Assembly (NCBI GenBank): GCA_037442385.1
Contig: JBBIQJ010000065.1
Span: 1 to 11,951, forward strand
DNA length: 11,951 bases
Source of the DNA: LDYB01 sp037442385
GTDB taxonomy: Bacteria > Armatimonadota > Fimbriimonadia > Fimbriimonadales > GBS-DC
Direction of reading: 5' to 3'
Within the stretch, counting starts at the first letter, position 1. The number at the start of each line of letters is the position of its first letter. The position numbers and the translations under genes are program-made. Under the pieces are notes generated by a model. That model searched no databases. It was not told the origin of the DNA and saw nothing but the letters and a program-made list of their open reading frames with translations. Of the stretch, positions 1 to 6,642 are shown one piece after another.

Positions 1-1454
1 GCCGCGCCCGCCTCCACCGCCTGCCGTGCAGGCGCTGTGAGCCACGAGGGCGCCAATCCCAGCAGAATCAACCCCAGCACGCACGCCAGCAGACACGCCG
101 CCATCGGTGCAGGCATGCGCCACCGCTCCACCGCCTCGCGCGGCGGCATATAAAGCGCGAACACTAGCCCCAGATAGTACGCCGCGCCCACCACGCTGGT
201 CAGCGTCAGCACAATCGCCAGCAACACCTGACCTGCCTCCAGCGACGCCACAAACAGGTACCACTTGCCCCAGAAACCCGCGGTGGGCGGAATGCCCGCC
301 AGCGAGACCAGAAGCACTGCCATCGCATGCGCCGCGAGCGGCTGGCGATAGTATAAGCCCCGAAGCGCCTCGATCGTGGTGGCGTCGCCTGCACGCGCCA
401 TCACCGTCAACACGGCGAACGCTCCCACGCTCATCAGGCTGTAGGCAATCAGATAGTAAAGAACCCCGCTTAACCCTGTGGCGTTCAGGCTGACCAGTCC
501 CACTGCCATATAGCCCGCGTGCGCGATACTGGAGTATGCCAGCATGCGTTTCGCGTCGCGCTGTACCAGCGCCAGCAGGTTGCCCGCTATCATCGAGAGC
601 GCCGCCAGCCACCACAAAATCGGCGCCCACACGCCTGCCATGCTCGCCGCGCCCTCCACGAACCGTATCAGCACGCCAAACACTGCCACCTTCACCACCG
701 CCGACATATAGGCAGTGGCGACCGTAGGCGCACCCTGATACACATCAGGCGTCCACATATGAAACGGCACGAGCGATGCCTTGAACGCCAGTCCCACCAA
801 CAGCAGCGCCACGCTGGCAATTAGCATCGTGCTGGTTGCCGAGCCTGGCGCACTGTTGCCCCAACCTCGTGCTATCGCCATCAGGTCTACACTGCCAGTC
901 GCCCCATAAAGCATCGCAATCCCATACAAAAAGAAGGCAGACGCAAACGCGCCCAGCAGAAAATATTTCAGTGCCGACTCTTCGGAGCGCGTCTCATAGC
1001 GCGCCAGCCCTGCCAGCACATAGAGCGCCAGCGACAGCACCTCCAGCCCCAGAAACACCACCATCAGATTTGTGCTGGAGACCATTATCACGGCGCCTGC
1101 GCTGGCGAACAGCAACAGTGGGAAAAACTCTCCGTAGCGTAAATCGCGCTGCTGAAGATACTCTTCGGAAAACAGCAGGGTAAGCGCCGTCGCGCCCAGA
1201 ACCGCCAGCGTGAGCAGACCGCTGATCGTATCGACGCGCCAGAGATTCTCAAAAGTAGTCAGTGTCGTTTGCCAGAGTGAGATCTGGAAATAGCCTGCGA
1301 GCGCCAGTCCAACAAGCCCAATCACGATCAGGGGTGCATGCCTGCCCTTGGGCAAAAACATCTCCACAAGCAGTACCCCTATTGCCGTCGCAACCAGGGT
1401 CATCAACGGCAAAAGCGCATTCCATTCAATCTCTGGACGAACTATCGCTTCCAT
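1..1454 (-). CDS. nuoN: NADH-quinone oxidoreductase subunit N (partial, C-terminus cut by window edge)
   Basis: Antiporter-like membrane subunit of respiratory complex I, which takes part in proton pumping in the cytoplasmic membrane. I translated the minus strand from the ATG at 1454-1452; the frame stays open for 484 codons to the left edge, so only a few C-terminal residues should be missing (E. coli NuoN is about 485 residues). It is hydrophobic throughout and carries family marks: GLEVLSL with the conserved membrane Glu near residue 138, Lys near 225 just before the VPFHMWTPDVYQGAP signature (229-243), Lys near 255, and PPTAGFWGKW with Lys near 397. There is no Shine-Dalgarno sequence before the start. 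A TATACT box lies nine bases upstream, so the mRNA may be leaderless or nearly so. In most bacteria nuoN is the last gene of the nuo operon; here it is divergent from an unrelated gene and seems to have its own promoter. Confidence 0.95.
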   Translation of the reverse strand, partial: MEAIVRPEIEWNALLPLMTLVATAIGVLLVEMFLPKGRHAPLIVIGLVGLALAGYFQISLWQTTLTTFENLWRVDTISGLLTLAVLGATALTLLFSEEYLQQRDLRYGEFFPLLLFASAGAVIMVSSTNLMVVFLGLEVLSLALYVLAGLARYETRSEESALKYFLLGAFASAFFLYGIAMLYGATGSVDLMAIARGWGNSAPGSATSTMLIASVALLLVGLAFKASLVPFHMWTPDVYQGAPTVATAYMSAVVKVAVFGVLIRFVEGAASMAGVWAPILWWLAALSMIAGNLLALVQRDAKRMLAYSSIAHAGYMAVGLVSLNATGLSGVLYYLIAYSLMSVGAFAVLTVMARAGDATTIEALRGLYYRQPLAAHAMAVLLVSLAGIPPTAGFWGKWYLFVASLEAGQVLLAIVLTLTSVVGAAYYLGLVFALYMPPREAVERWRMPAPMAACLLACVLGLILLGLAPSWLTAPARQAVEAGA

Positions 1455-1463
1455 GCGCCCATG

Positions 1464-1469
1464 AGTATA
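1464..1469 (-). promoter_or_regulatory. Putative -10 box of nuoN
   Basis: On the minus strand TATACT ends nine bases before the nuoN ATG. No good -35 hexamer is seen at the usual distance. If used, transcription would start at or within two bases of the start codon. Confidence 0.45.
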
Positions 1470-1547
1470 CCTGTTCGCGATAAGAGCCGCAGAATAGTGG
1501 GAAATTCGGGCAATTTAGATCTGGGAATCGGCAGGAAATTTTTGGGG

Positions 1548-1563
1548 GATGGGGTATAATTAT
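1548..1563 (+). promoter_or_regulatory. Putative promoter core (consensus -10) upstream of the exported-protein gene
   Basis: A perfect TATAAT lies at 1555-1560 within GATGGGGTATAATTAT. The same 16 bases recur at 10737-10752 before the tRNA-Gly gene. No clear -35 hexamer is seen. Transcription starting near 1567 would give the downstream gene a 5' leader of about 115 bases. Confidence 0.55.
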
Positions 1564-1683
1564 CCCAAATCCGAAAAGCGCCCTGTTTTGCTTATCCTGC
1601 TTTGTTGCAAAGGATGGCTGAGACGCCTCTGAGTTTTTGGCTTGAACCCCTTTCTTTCGGGTGCGCTTTGGCAGAGGACGGCT
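1564..1683 (+). other. 5' leader region of the exported-protein gene, no known RNA motif recognised
   Basis: About 120 bases separate the TATAAT box from the ATG at 1684. A small hairpin (CTTTG, loop TTG, CAAAG) lies at 1600-1612. The stretch contains GGCTGAGA and, later, TTGAACC, which recall the thiamin riboswitch, but the rest of that motif is absent. I do not identify a riboswitch here. Confidence 0.3.
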
Positions 1684-3378
1684 ATGAGACGCTGGGCACT
1701 GGCAGGATGTCTCGCGTGCGCAACCTTGCTCTGGGCACAGCAGGTACCGCGTACGCCACATGGTGAGCTGTGGGCAGGTACGACCCTTCAACTTCGCGCG
1801 GCGGCGATAAACGGCTCGGGAAACGCCGTCGCACTTTCTAACCTCGCCGCAGTACGGGTCGGGCAGGTCGTACGCTGGCGTGTAGAGTACGAGTCGTTTC
1901 CCTATGGGACAACTGACCGTGATGCGTGGTTCACGCTTCTGGTGCAAAATCGGGGCAACGGTTATGACACTTTGCTCCCGAAACTCAGCACGCTGGAAGC
2001 ACCCGACGCGACCCCATGGCAGATGACACTCTACGAGCAACTCACGCCAGAACAGATCTTTGATAGAGCCACTCTGGTGAGTGATATGTTGGCGACGGTA
2101 GCGCCGGGGGAGCAGCGCCGGCTCTTTTTAAGGGCGCGCGCCCCCAGCGACCGCAATACCGATGGCGCTTTCCTGTTTTTGAACGCGCGCCCGTGGATAG
2201 ACCCGAACCTGCGCTTTGAACGCAACTTTGTAGTCGGCGTAGAGACAACTCGTGGCGTCGCAACTCAAGCAACGACATGGGGCAACTACATCATGGCGGC
2301 AACGCCCGCCCTCATAGAGGGCAGGCTCTGGTGGGTAGCACGCAATGGAGCAGACACCCGCGTCTTCTACACCCCCCAACCGCTCACCACTACGGGAACT
2401 TTCTCGAACAACACGCAATCTGTTGCCCGCGTTGTGAGCATGCAGCCGAGTGGACACGGTATTTTCCTGAACGGGAACCTCTACCTTGTCGATCTGGCAG
2501 GTCTCGTTGCCTATTTCCCACTCAGCAGGTTACTTGAGACAGGGCTGGGAGTGCCTACTTTTCTGAACCTTGCTGCCCGGGTGCGCCCCGACATCTCGCC
2601 GGCGACCGATGGAACCCTGCTCTTTCTCGTGGATGGAAGCGAGGGCGTCATCTTGTATGATCCTGCGAGTGGCTCTTCTGTAGTTCTGGAGCGTCCTGTC
2701 GAAAGCCCGGTTTTCGCCCTGTACACTTTGCCTGCTCGCACAGTCGTGATTGCTCGCGCCGACGGTTCCTTTGAGGTTGTACAGGGGAGCATGCGCACTC
2801 GGAGCAACCTCCGCCTGCCCAATGCGGGTACAACTCCGCTTCTGGGCGCGGCTTACGATGTGCGCAGGGGCAATCTGATTGTCTCAGCGGGCACGCGCGT
2901 GGGCTGCTACAACTTCCGCGCCAATCGGTGGCTTTGGGTGGTGAACACGGGAGTTCCCCTCGTGGGAAACCCCACCTATGATGTCGCGACCGACGCCTGC
3001 TATGTGCTGACCAGCACAGGGCAACTCTGGGCGCTGGATGCGGCGGGCGGCACGATTCGACCGCTCTACCCTCAGCAATGTTTCAACCGCCCCCTCAGCA
3101 AAGCCGCGCTCACTACCTTCTCACGCCAGGACCGCAAAGTGAGCTATGTGTATGTGCTGGCGCAGTTTGCAGACGGCACGGTGGAAACCCGCATGATTAC
3201 CGCCGTGAACCCCTTCAACCGCTTCGTGAACACCACTATCCCTGCCGGGGCGGTGATAGGGGACCGCTGGCTGGTTACGGGCGATGGCGCCAGCGATTTC
3301 CTTATCGTCTGGTGCTGGCGCGGCGTGATGGTTAACGACACCGAGCGTGGCGCATTCTATGCGTTCCAACCCCGATAA
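1684..3378 (+). CDS. Exported beta-propeller-like protein of unknown function
   Basis: The function is not known. The ATG at 1684 is chosen because AGAGGA lies just upstream and because it begins a typical signal peptide: MRRW, a hydrophobic core, and a likely signal peptidase cut after LLWA near residue 18. The TTG at 1642 would extend the N-terminus by 14 residues and bury the signal peptide. The 564-residue protein has two parts. Residues about 25-190 look like an immunoglobulin-type beta domain, with RVGQVVRWRVEYE, QNRGNGYDT and VAPGEQRRLFLRA resembling domains of the CARDB/DUF11 kind. Residues about 200-564 hold repeated short beta segments such as VILYDPASG and GQLWALDAAGG, as in PQQ-like or WD40-like propellers. 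I see no catalytic motif. It lies 18 bases before the ABC ATPase start; co-function is only suggested by position. Confidence 0.8.
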   Translation: MRRWALAGCLACATLLWAQQVPRTPHGELWAGTTLQLRAAAINGSGNAVALSNLAAVRVGQVVRWRVEYESFPYGTTDRDAWFTLLVQNRGNGYDTLLPKLSTLEAPDATPWQMTLYEQLTPEQIFDRATLVSDMLATVAPGEQRRLFLRARAPSDRNTDGAFLFLNARPWIDPNLRFERNFVVGVETTRGVATQATTWGNYIMAATPALIEGRLWWVARNGADTRVFYTPQPLTTTGTFSNNTQSVARVVSMQPSGHGIFLNGNLYLVDLAGLVAYFPLSRLLETGLGVPTFLNLAARVRPDISPATDGTLLFLVDGSEGVILYDPASGSSVVLERPVESPVFALYTLPARTVVIARADGSFEVVQGSMRTRSNLRLPNAGTTPLLGAAYDVRRGNLIVSAGTRVGCYNFRANRWLWVVNTGVPLVGNPTYDVATDACYVLTSTGQLWALDAAGGTIRPLYPQQCFNRPLSKAALTTFSRQDRKVSYVYVLAQFADGTVETRMITAVNPFNRFVNTTIPAGAVIGDRWLVTGDGASDFLIVWCWRGVMVNDTERGAFYAFQPR

Positions 3379-3383
3379 GCAGG

Positions 3384-3389
3384 TACAAT
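3384..3389 (+). promoter_or_regulatory. Putative -10 box of the ABC ATPase gene
   Basis: TACAAT lies in the 18-base gap after the exported-protein gene and ends seven bases before the ATG at 3397. No Shine-Dalgarno sequence fits between them. This is the arrangement expected of a leaderless transcript. The -35 region is weak. Confidence 0.5.
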
Positions 3390-3396
3390 TCGCCCG

Positions 3397-4326
3397 ATGT
3401 GGGCAGTTGAAACGCGCGGGCTGAAAAAAGTCTACCGTTCGCTTATGGGGGTGTCTCCCGTCGTGGCAGTAGCCGACCTGAACCTGCAGGTTCCTTACGG
3501 CTGCGTGTTCGGCTTTCTGGGACCCAACGGCGCAGGTAAAACAACCACCATCCAGATCCTGATAGGGAATGTATACCCGACGGCAGGACAGGCGTGGGTG
3601 CTGGGCTGCAAAGCAGGCGCGCTCGCGGCGAAACGGCGTCTGGGGTTCTTGCCCGAAAAGTTTCAGTTCCATGAGTTTCTCACCGCCGAAGAGTTTCTGA
3701 AACTGCACGGGCGTCTGGCGGGAATGGACGGCAAAACGCTTGCCAAACGCATCGACGAGGTGCTGGAACTGGTGGGGCTTCAGGAACGCCGCAAGAGCCG
3801 TATCCGTGAGTTCTCTAAGGGGATGCAACAGCGCATCGGGCTGGCGCAGGCGATTCTGCACGACCCCGACCTCGTGATTCTGGACGAGCCGACCTCTGCG
3901 CTGGACCCCCTGGGCAGGCGACGCGTGCGCGAAGTGATTGAATACCTCAAACAACAGGGCAAAACCGTGTTTTTGAACTCGCACCTGCTTTCGGAAGTGG
4001 AGCGCAGTTGCGACATGGTAGCGATTCTCAACAAGGGACGTGTGGTAAAACAGGGCACGCTGGAGGAGCTGCTGGTTCATAAGTCGGTAGTGGTGCTGGA
4101 GTTGCGTCGGGTGGTTCCCCCCATTCTGGAGGCGCTGGAGCGTGTGGCGATGAAGGTACAGCCCCTGGACACGAACCGTGTGATGGCTGAGGTCGCTGAT
4201 GAGAAGGCAATCCCGGAGCTGGCGCGTGCGGTGGTCTACGCTGGCGGTGACTTGATGGGGATGCAAGCGAAGCGAGAAACGCTGGAAGACCTCTTTATCC
4301 AGCTGGTGGAAGGGGAGGCGAAATAA
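3397..4326 (+). CDS. ABC transporter ATP-binding protein (ABC-2 exporter type)
   Basis: Nucleotide-binding subunit that drives the membrane partner encoded directly downstream. All ATPase motifs are present in order: Walker A GPNGAGKT at residues 42-49, signature SKGMQ at 140-144, Walker B LVILDE at 159-164 followed by the D-loop SALD, and the switch His at 196 (NSHLLSE). The usual Q-loop glutamine position reads FLPEKFQF, with Glu after Pro, a variant common in this exporter group. At 309 residues it has a C-terminal extension of about 90 residues beyond the core ATPase, as in CcmA/NatA-like proteins. The substrate cannot be told from sequence. It starts with no Shine-Dalgarno sequence, seven bases after a TACAAT box. 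One base separates its stop from the permease start. Confidence 0.93.
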   Translation: MWAVETRGLKKVYRSLMGVSPVVAVADLNLQVPYGCVFGFLGPNGAGKTTTIQILIGNVYPTAGQAWVLGCKAGALAAKRRLGFLPEKFQFHEFLTAEEFLKLHGRLAGMDGKTLAKRIDEVLELVGLQERRKSRIREFSKGMQQRIGLAQAILHDPDLVILDEPTSALDPLGRRRVREVIEYLKQQGKTVFLNSHLLSEVERSCDMVAILNKGRVVKQGTLEELLVHKSVVVLELRRVVPPILEALERVAMKVQPLDTNRVMAEVADEKAIPELARAVVYAGGDLMGMQAKRETLEDLFIQLVEGEAK

Positions 4327-4327
4327 G

Positions 4328-5173
4328 ATGGGCGCGATTGTCACCATTATGACCCTCACGCTCAAGGAGGCGATGCGTCGGCGCGCATTTCTGGGCACAC
4401 TGATTATTCTGGTCGTGCTGTACGGCTTGAGCTTCCTGCCGAAGGCGTTCCACGAGGCGTTCGGAGGCAGCGAGCGTCGCTTTGAGATGGGCATCCAACT
4501 GATGACCAGCTTCGGAATCGATTCCATCAAGTTTTTCGCCTCGGTGCTGGCGATTGTGTTGAGCGCGGGCGCCATCACTGGCGAGATCGAGCGGGGCTAC
4601 CTCGCCGCGATTTTGCCGCGCCCCCTGCACCGATGGCAGGTCTATCTGGGTAAGTGGCTGGGCGTGATGGTGTTCTGCACGGCGAATGTGGTTCTCTGGA
4701 GCGCGATGCTGTGGCTCTCGGTGTATTTACAGGGCAAGTCGCGTCCTGAAATCTGGCATGCGCTCCCCTATGTGCTGCTGTACCCGATTCTGTACGGCAC
4801 ACTCGCGCTGATGTGCTCCAGCTTTACGGGCACTGCCGTGTCGTTGATGTTTACGGTGGCGCTGGGCGCGTTTGCCTACTTCGCTGACCATTTCCTGCGC
4901 CCGCTGGTGGTGTTTATCGACGCCGCCATCCTACAGCGGATCGTGTGGCTGTCGGAATGGGTGCTGCCGATGGCGACCCTGAAGCGTTTCGTGATGGCAC
5001 AGGTGCGCCCACCCTTCACAGGGCGTATTGAGGACGCGCCTTTCGTCAGCGAAGCGGTGCGATTCTTTCTGAACCCGCCCACCCGCGCGTGGGAGCTGGG
5101 TTATGTCGCGCTCTATATCGGGGTTGCGCTGCTGATAGGGGGGATTATTTTCCAGCGGCGCGATGTGCAATAG
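4328..5173 (+). CDS. ABC-2 type transporter permease
   Basis: Membrane subunit of the exporter whose ATPase is encoded just upstream. The 281 residues hold about six hydrophobic segments, near 20-36, 68-84, 111-133, 145-164, 168-188 and 257-275. After the second segment comes GAITGEIERGYLAAILPRPL (81-100), the conserved cytoplasmic coupling stretch of NosY/ABC-2 permeases. The start is the ATG one base after the ATPase stop, preceded by an AGGGGAGG Shine-Dalgarno sequence at good spacing, so translation should be coupled. A long loop between the fifth and sixth segments (about 189-255) is unusual in size but still within what the family shows. The substrate is unknown. Confidence 0.9.
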   Translation: MGAIVTIMTLTLKEAMRRRAFLGTLIILVVLYGLSFLPKAFHEAFGGSERRFEMGIQLMTSFGIDSIKFFASVLAIVLSAGAITGEIERGYLAAILPRPLHRWQVYLGKWLGVMVFCTANVVLWSAMLWLSVYLQGKSRPEIWHALPYVLLYPILYGTLALMCSSFTGTAVSLMFTVALGAFAYFADHFLRPLVVFIDAAILQRIVWLSEWVLPMATLKRFVMAQVRPPFTGRIEDAPFVSEAVRFFLNPPTRAWELGYVALYIGVALLIGGIIFQRRDVQ

Positions 5174-5207
5174 CCCAAACCTCGCATTTTCCCCGATACG
5201 GAAAACG

Positions 5208-5248
5208 CCCCGAAGTGGCACAATCGTTATAGCGAATACACTTCGGGG
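5208..5248 (+). repeat. Perfect 10-base inverted repeat overlapping the Shine-Dalgarno sequence of the small gene
   Basis: CCCCGAAGTG at 5208-5217 and CACTTCGGGG at 5239-5248 are exact reverse complements with 21 bases between. The right arm runs into GGGGAGG (5245-5251), the ribosome binding site of the next gene. The spacer carries weak -10-like hexamers (TATAGC, TACACT). It could be an operator at DNA level or, if transcription starts upstream of 5208, an RNA stem hiding the ribosome binding site. There is no T tract, so it is not a typical terminator. Confidence 0.75.
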
Positions 5249-5258
5249 AGGTATGAGC

Positions 5259-5474
5259 ATGTCTTTCAAGGACGCACAGCAGTATGTGGGGATGATGTGT
5301 GAAGTGTCGTGGCGTGATCGTCGCGGGGAGGTTCAGACCAAAAACCTCTTTATCGCGGATGTAACCTTCGTGCCGCTGTACGGTGTGTGCTTTATCACGG
5401 ACAGCGGTGAGATTCGCCTTGACCGTGTGGTGCAGGTCAATCCGTTAGAGCAGCCGAGCGAGAAGGTGGCTTAG
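5259..5474 (+). CDS. Small beta-rich protein of unknown function
   Basis: I do not recognise this 71-residue protein. The ATG at 5259 sits seven bases after GGGGAGG, the usual spacing; the in-frame ATG at 5253 is only one base from it and is less likely, and an earlier ATG at 5163 overlaps the permease gene and would have no such site. The pattern YVGMMCEVSW, NLFIADVTFVPLYG, CFITDSGEIRLDRVVQV alternates hydrophobic and polar residues like a small five-stranded SH3- or Sm-like barrel. No signal peptide or membrane segment is seen. It is followed by a strong terminator and preceded by an inverted repeat, so it seems to be a single-gene unit with its own control. Confidence 0.7.
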   Translation: MSFKDAQQYVGMMCEVSWRDRRGEVQTKNLFIADVTFVPLYGVCFITDSGEIRLDRVVQVNPLEQPSEKVA

Positions 5475-5480
5475 GGTTGG

Positions 5481-5510
5481 GCGGCTGGGGCGCTATCCCC
5501 AGCCGCGTTT
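5481..5510 (+). terminator. Intrinsic terminator after the small gene
   Basis: GCGGCTGGGG (5481-5490), loop CGCTAT, CCCCAGCCGC (5497-5506) form a perfect 10-base-pair stem followed by GTTTT. It lies between convergent genes. The T run reaches the end of the enolase-superfamily gene (stop at 5511-5513). On the minus strand the hairpin is not followed by a T run, so it mainly stops plus-strand transcription. Confidence 0.85.
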
Positions 5511-6641
5511 TCAGTTCTCTACGCGGTAGTGCTTGACGGCATCCTCGTCGATTTCGACGCCCAAGCCCGGCTTTGAGGGAACGGGCAGATAGCCTTCGGA
5601 GTCGGGCAGGATCGGCTCGGTGAGAAAATAGTCGCGTGCCTTGAGGTCCCAGCCGGGTGGCTCATAGGGAAATTCGGCCCATTCGCAGTTGGGTGAAGCG
5701 CCCATCAGTTGCAAGTTCGCTGCCAGCCCCAGCCCGCTGGTCCATGTGTGGGGCGCAATCTGCTTACCGAAGGCTTCCGCCATGCCAGCAATCTTTTTGC
5801 CCATCAGGATGCCGCAGGAGAGGCACACATCGGGCTGCAGGATATCGATGGCGTCGCGGATGAGATACTCGCGGAACTCGTGGAGGTCCTGGTTCATCTC
5901 CCCGCTGGCGAGGGAGATGGGCGCTTTTTCGCGCAGGCGTCGGTAGCCTTCGTAGTCGTTTTTGTCCAGCGGCTCTTCCAGCCAGCGCACGCCCAGTTCG
6001 GCCAGCTCCTCGGCGACGCGCAGAGCGGTAGACACATCCCATTTGGGCGCGGGCGCCATGCCCGCCACGCGCCAGCCCATGTTCGCGTCCACCATCATCT
6101 CCATATCGGGATAGCGCTCTCGAATCGCGCGAGCGACCGCCATATCCTCCCGCCAGTCCCCGCTGTGGAATCGGAGCTTGACGGCGCGGATGCCCATCTC
6201 CCGCACCCGCGCCACATAGTCCAGTCGCTCTTCTACTGGGCGCAGCTCGCCGGTGCTGGCGTAGGCGCGCACGCGGTCTTGATAGCCTCCCAGCAGGCGA
6301 TAGACCGGTTGCCCCAGCGCCTTGCCGATGATGTCCCAGAACGCCAGTTCAATCCACCACAGGCGCAGTCCCAGAAAAGTGGCAGAGCGGGCAATCTGTA
6401 CGACCTCCTCCACCTTCATCGGGTCGCGCCCGAACAGAAACGGGAGCAGAAGTTGCTGGAGACCGCTCCCTTCGCGACTGAAGGCGACCCCTGCGGCATA
6501 GCCTTTGATGCCCTCATCGGTCTCCAGCGTCAGCAGATGCACGCGGTGCGCCGTCTGAGGATAGCCAGGTAGCCACGCAGGGTAGAAGGGGGTCTCCAGC
6601 GGGTACTCCAGCAGACACAGGTCCACGCCGATGATGCGCAT
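5511..6641 (-). CDS. Mandelate racemase / muconate lactonizing enzyme family protein (enolase superfamily)
   Basis: A 376-residue member of the enolase superfamily, whose enzymes take a proton next to a carboxylate to form a metal-bound enolate; typical reactions are acid-sugar dehydration, epimerisation or lactonisation. The N-terminal capping domain covers about 1-120 and the barrel about 125-376. Visible active-site positions are KLR at 155-157 (the place of the KxK/KxH base motif), metal ligands Asp185 (VDAN), Glu222 (WLEEP) and Glu248 (SGE), and an Asp271/His298 pair (QPDV, PHTW) like the mandelate racemase dyad. Lys-x-Arg in place of Lys-x-Lys, together with the His/Asp pair, points to a mandelate-racemase-subgroup dehydratase rather than a cycloisomerase. 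The substrate is not predictable. It starts one base after the SCP2-like gene stop, so the two form an operon. Confidence 0.92.
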   Translation of the reverse strand: MRIIGVDLCLLEYPLETPFYPAWLPGYPQTAHRVHLLTLETDEGIKGYAAGVAFSREGSGLQQLLLPFLFGRDPMKVEEVVQIARSATFLGLRLWWIELAFWDIIGKALGQPVYRLLGGYQDRVRAYASTGELRPVEERLDYVARVREMGIRAVKLRFHSGDWREDMAVARAIRERYPDMEMMVDANMGWRVAGMAPAPKWDVSTALRVAEELAELGVRWLEEPLDKNDYEGYRRLREKAPISLASGEMNQDLHEFREYLIRDAIDILQPDVCLSCGILMGKKIAGMAEAFGKQIAPHTWTSGLGLAANLQLMGASPNCEWAEFPYEPPGWDLKARDYFLTEPILPDSEGYLPVPSKPGLGVEIDEDAVKHYRVEN

Positions 6642-6642
6642 C

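Noticed and set aside
1611..1660. Thiamin riboswitch-like fragments GGCTGAGA and TTGAACC
   Set aside because: The other conserved parts (CTGATCTGGATAATGCCAGCG-like half and closing stem) are absent, and the downstream gene is not a thiamin gene.
1614..1764. Short open frame (ATG 1614) inside the leader and start of the exported-protein gene
   Set aside because: It is out of frame with the exported protein, lacks a good ribosome binding site and has no leader-peptide features.
1426..2040. Minus-strand open frame of 204 codons over the nuoN/exported-gene divergent region
   Set aside because: It overlaps nuoN's start in another frame and the signal-peptide region of the opposite gene, is rich in Arg, Cys and Pro, and shows no domain.
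3121..4578. Long open frame on the minus strand (485 codons) across the exported protein and ABC ATPase genes
   Set aside because: It lies antisense to two genes with clear protein signals; the His/Gln/Arg-rich translation shows no domain and is explained by codon bias on the other strand.
5189..5205. TTTTCC...GGAAAA hairpin after the ABC permease as a terminator
   Set aside because: The stem is weak and AT-rich at its base, and no T run follows.
5215..5231. Sigma-54-like sequence starting TGGCAC before the small gene
   Set aside because: The -12 element needs GC at the correct distance, but TTATA is found instead.
5709..6572. Plus-strand open frame of 287 codons opposite the enolase-superfamily gene
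   Set aside because: It is the antisense shadow of a gene with complete active-site motifs, and it has no recognisable domain.
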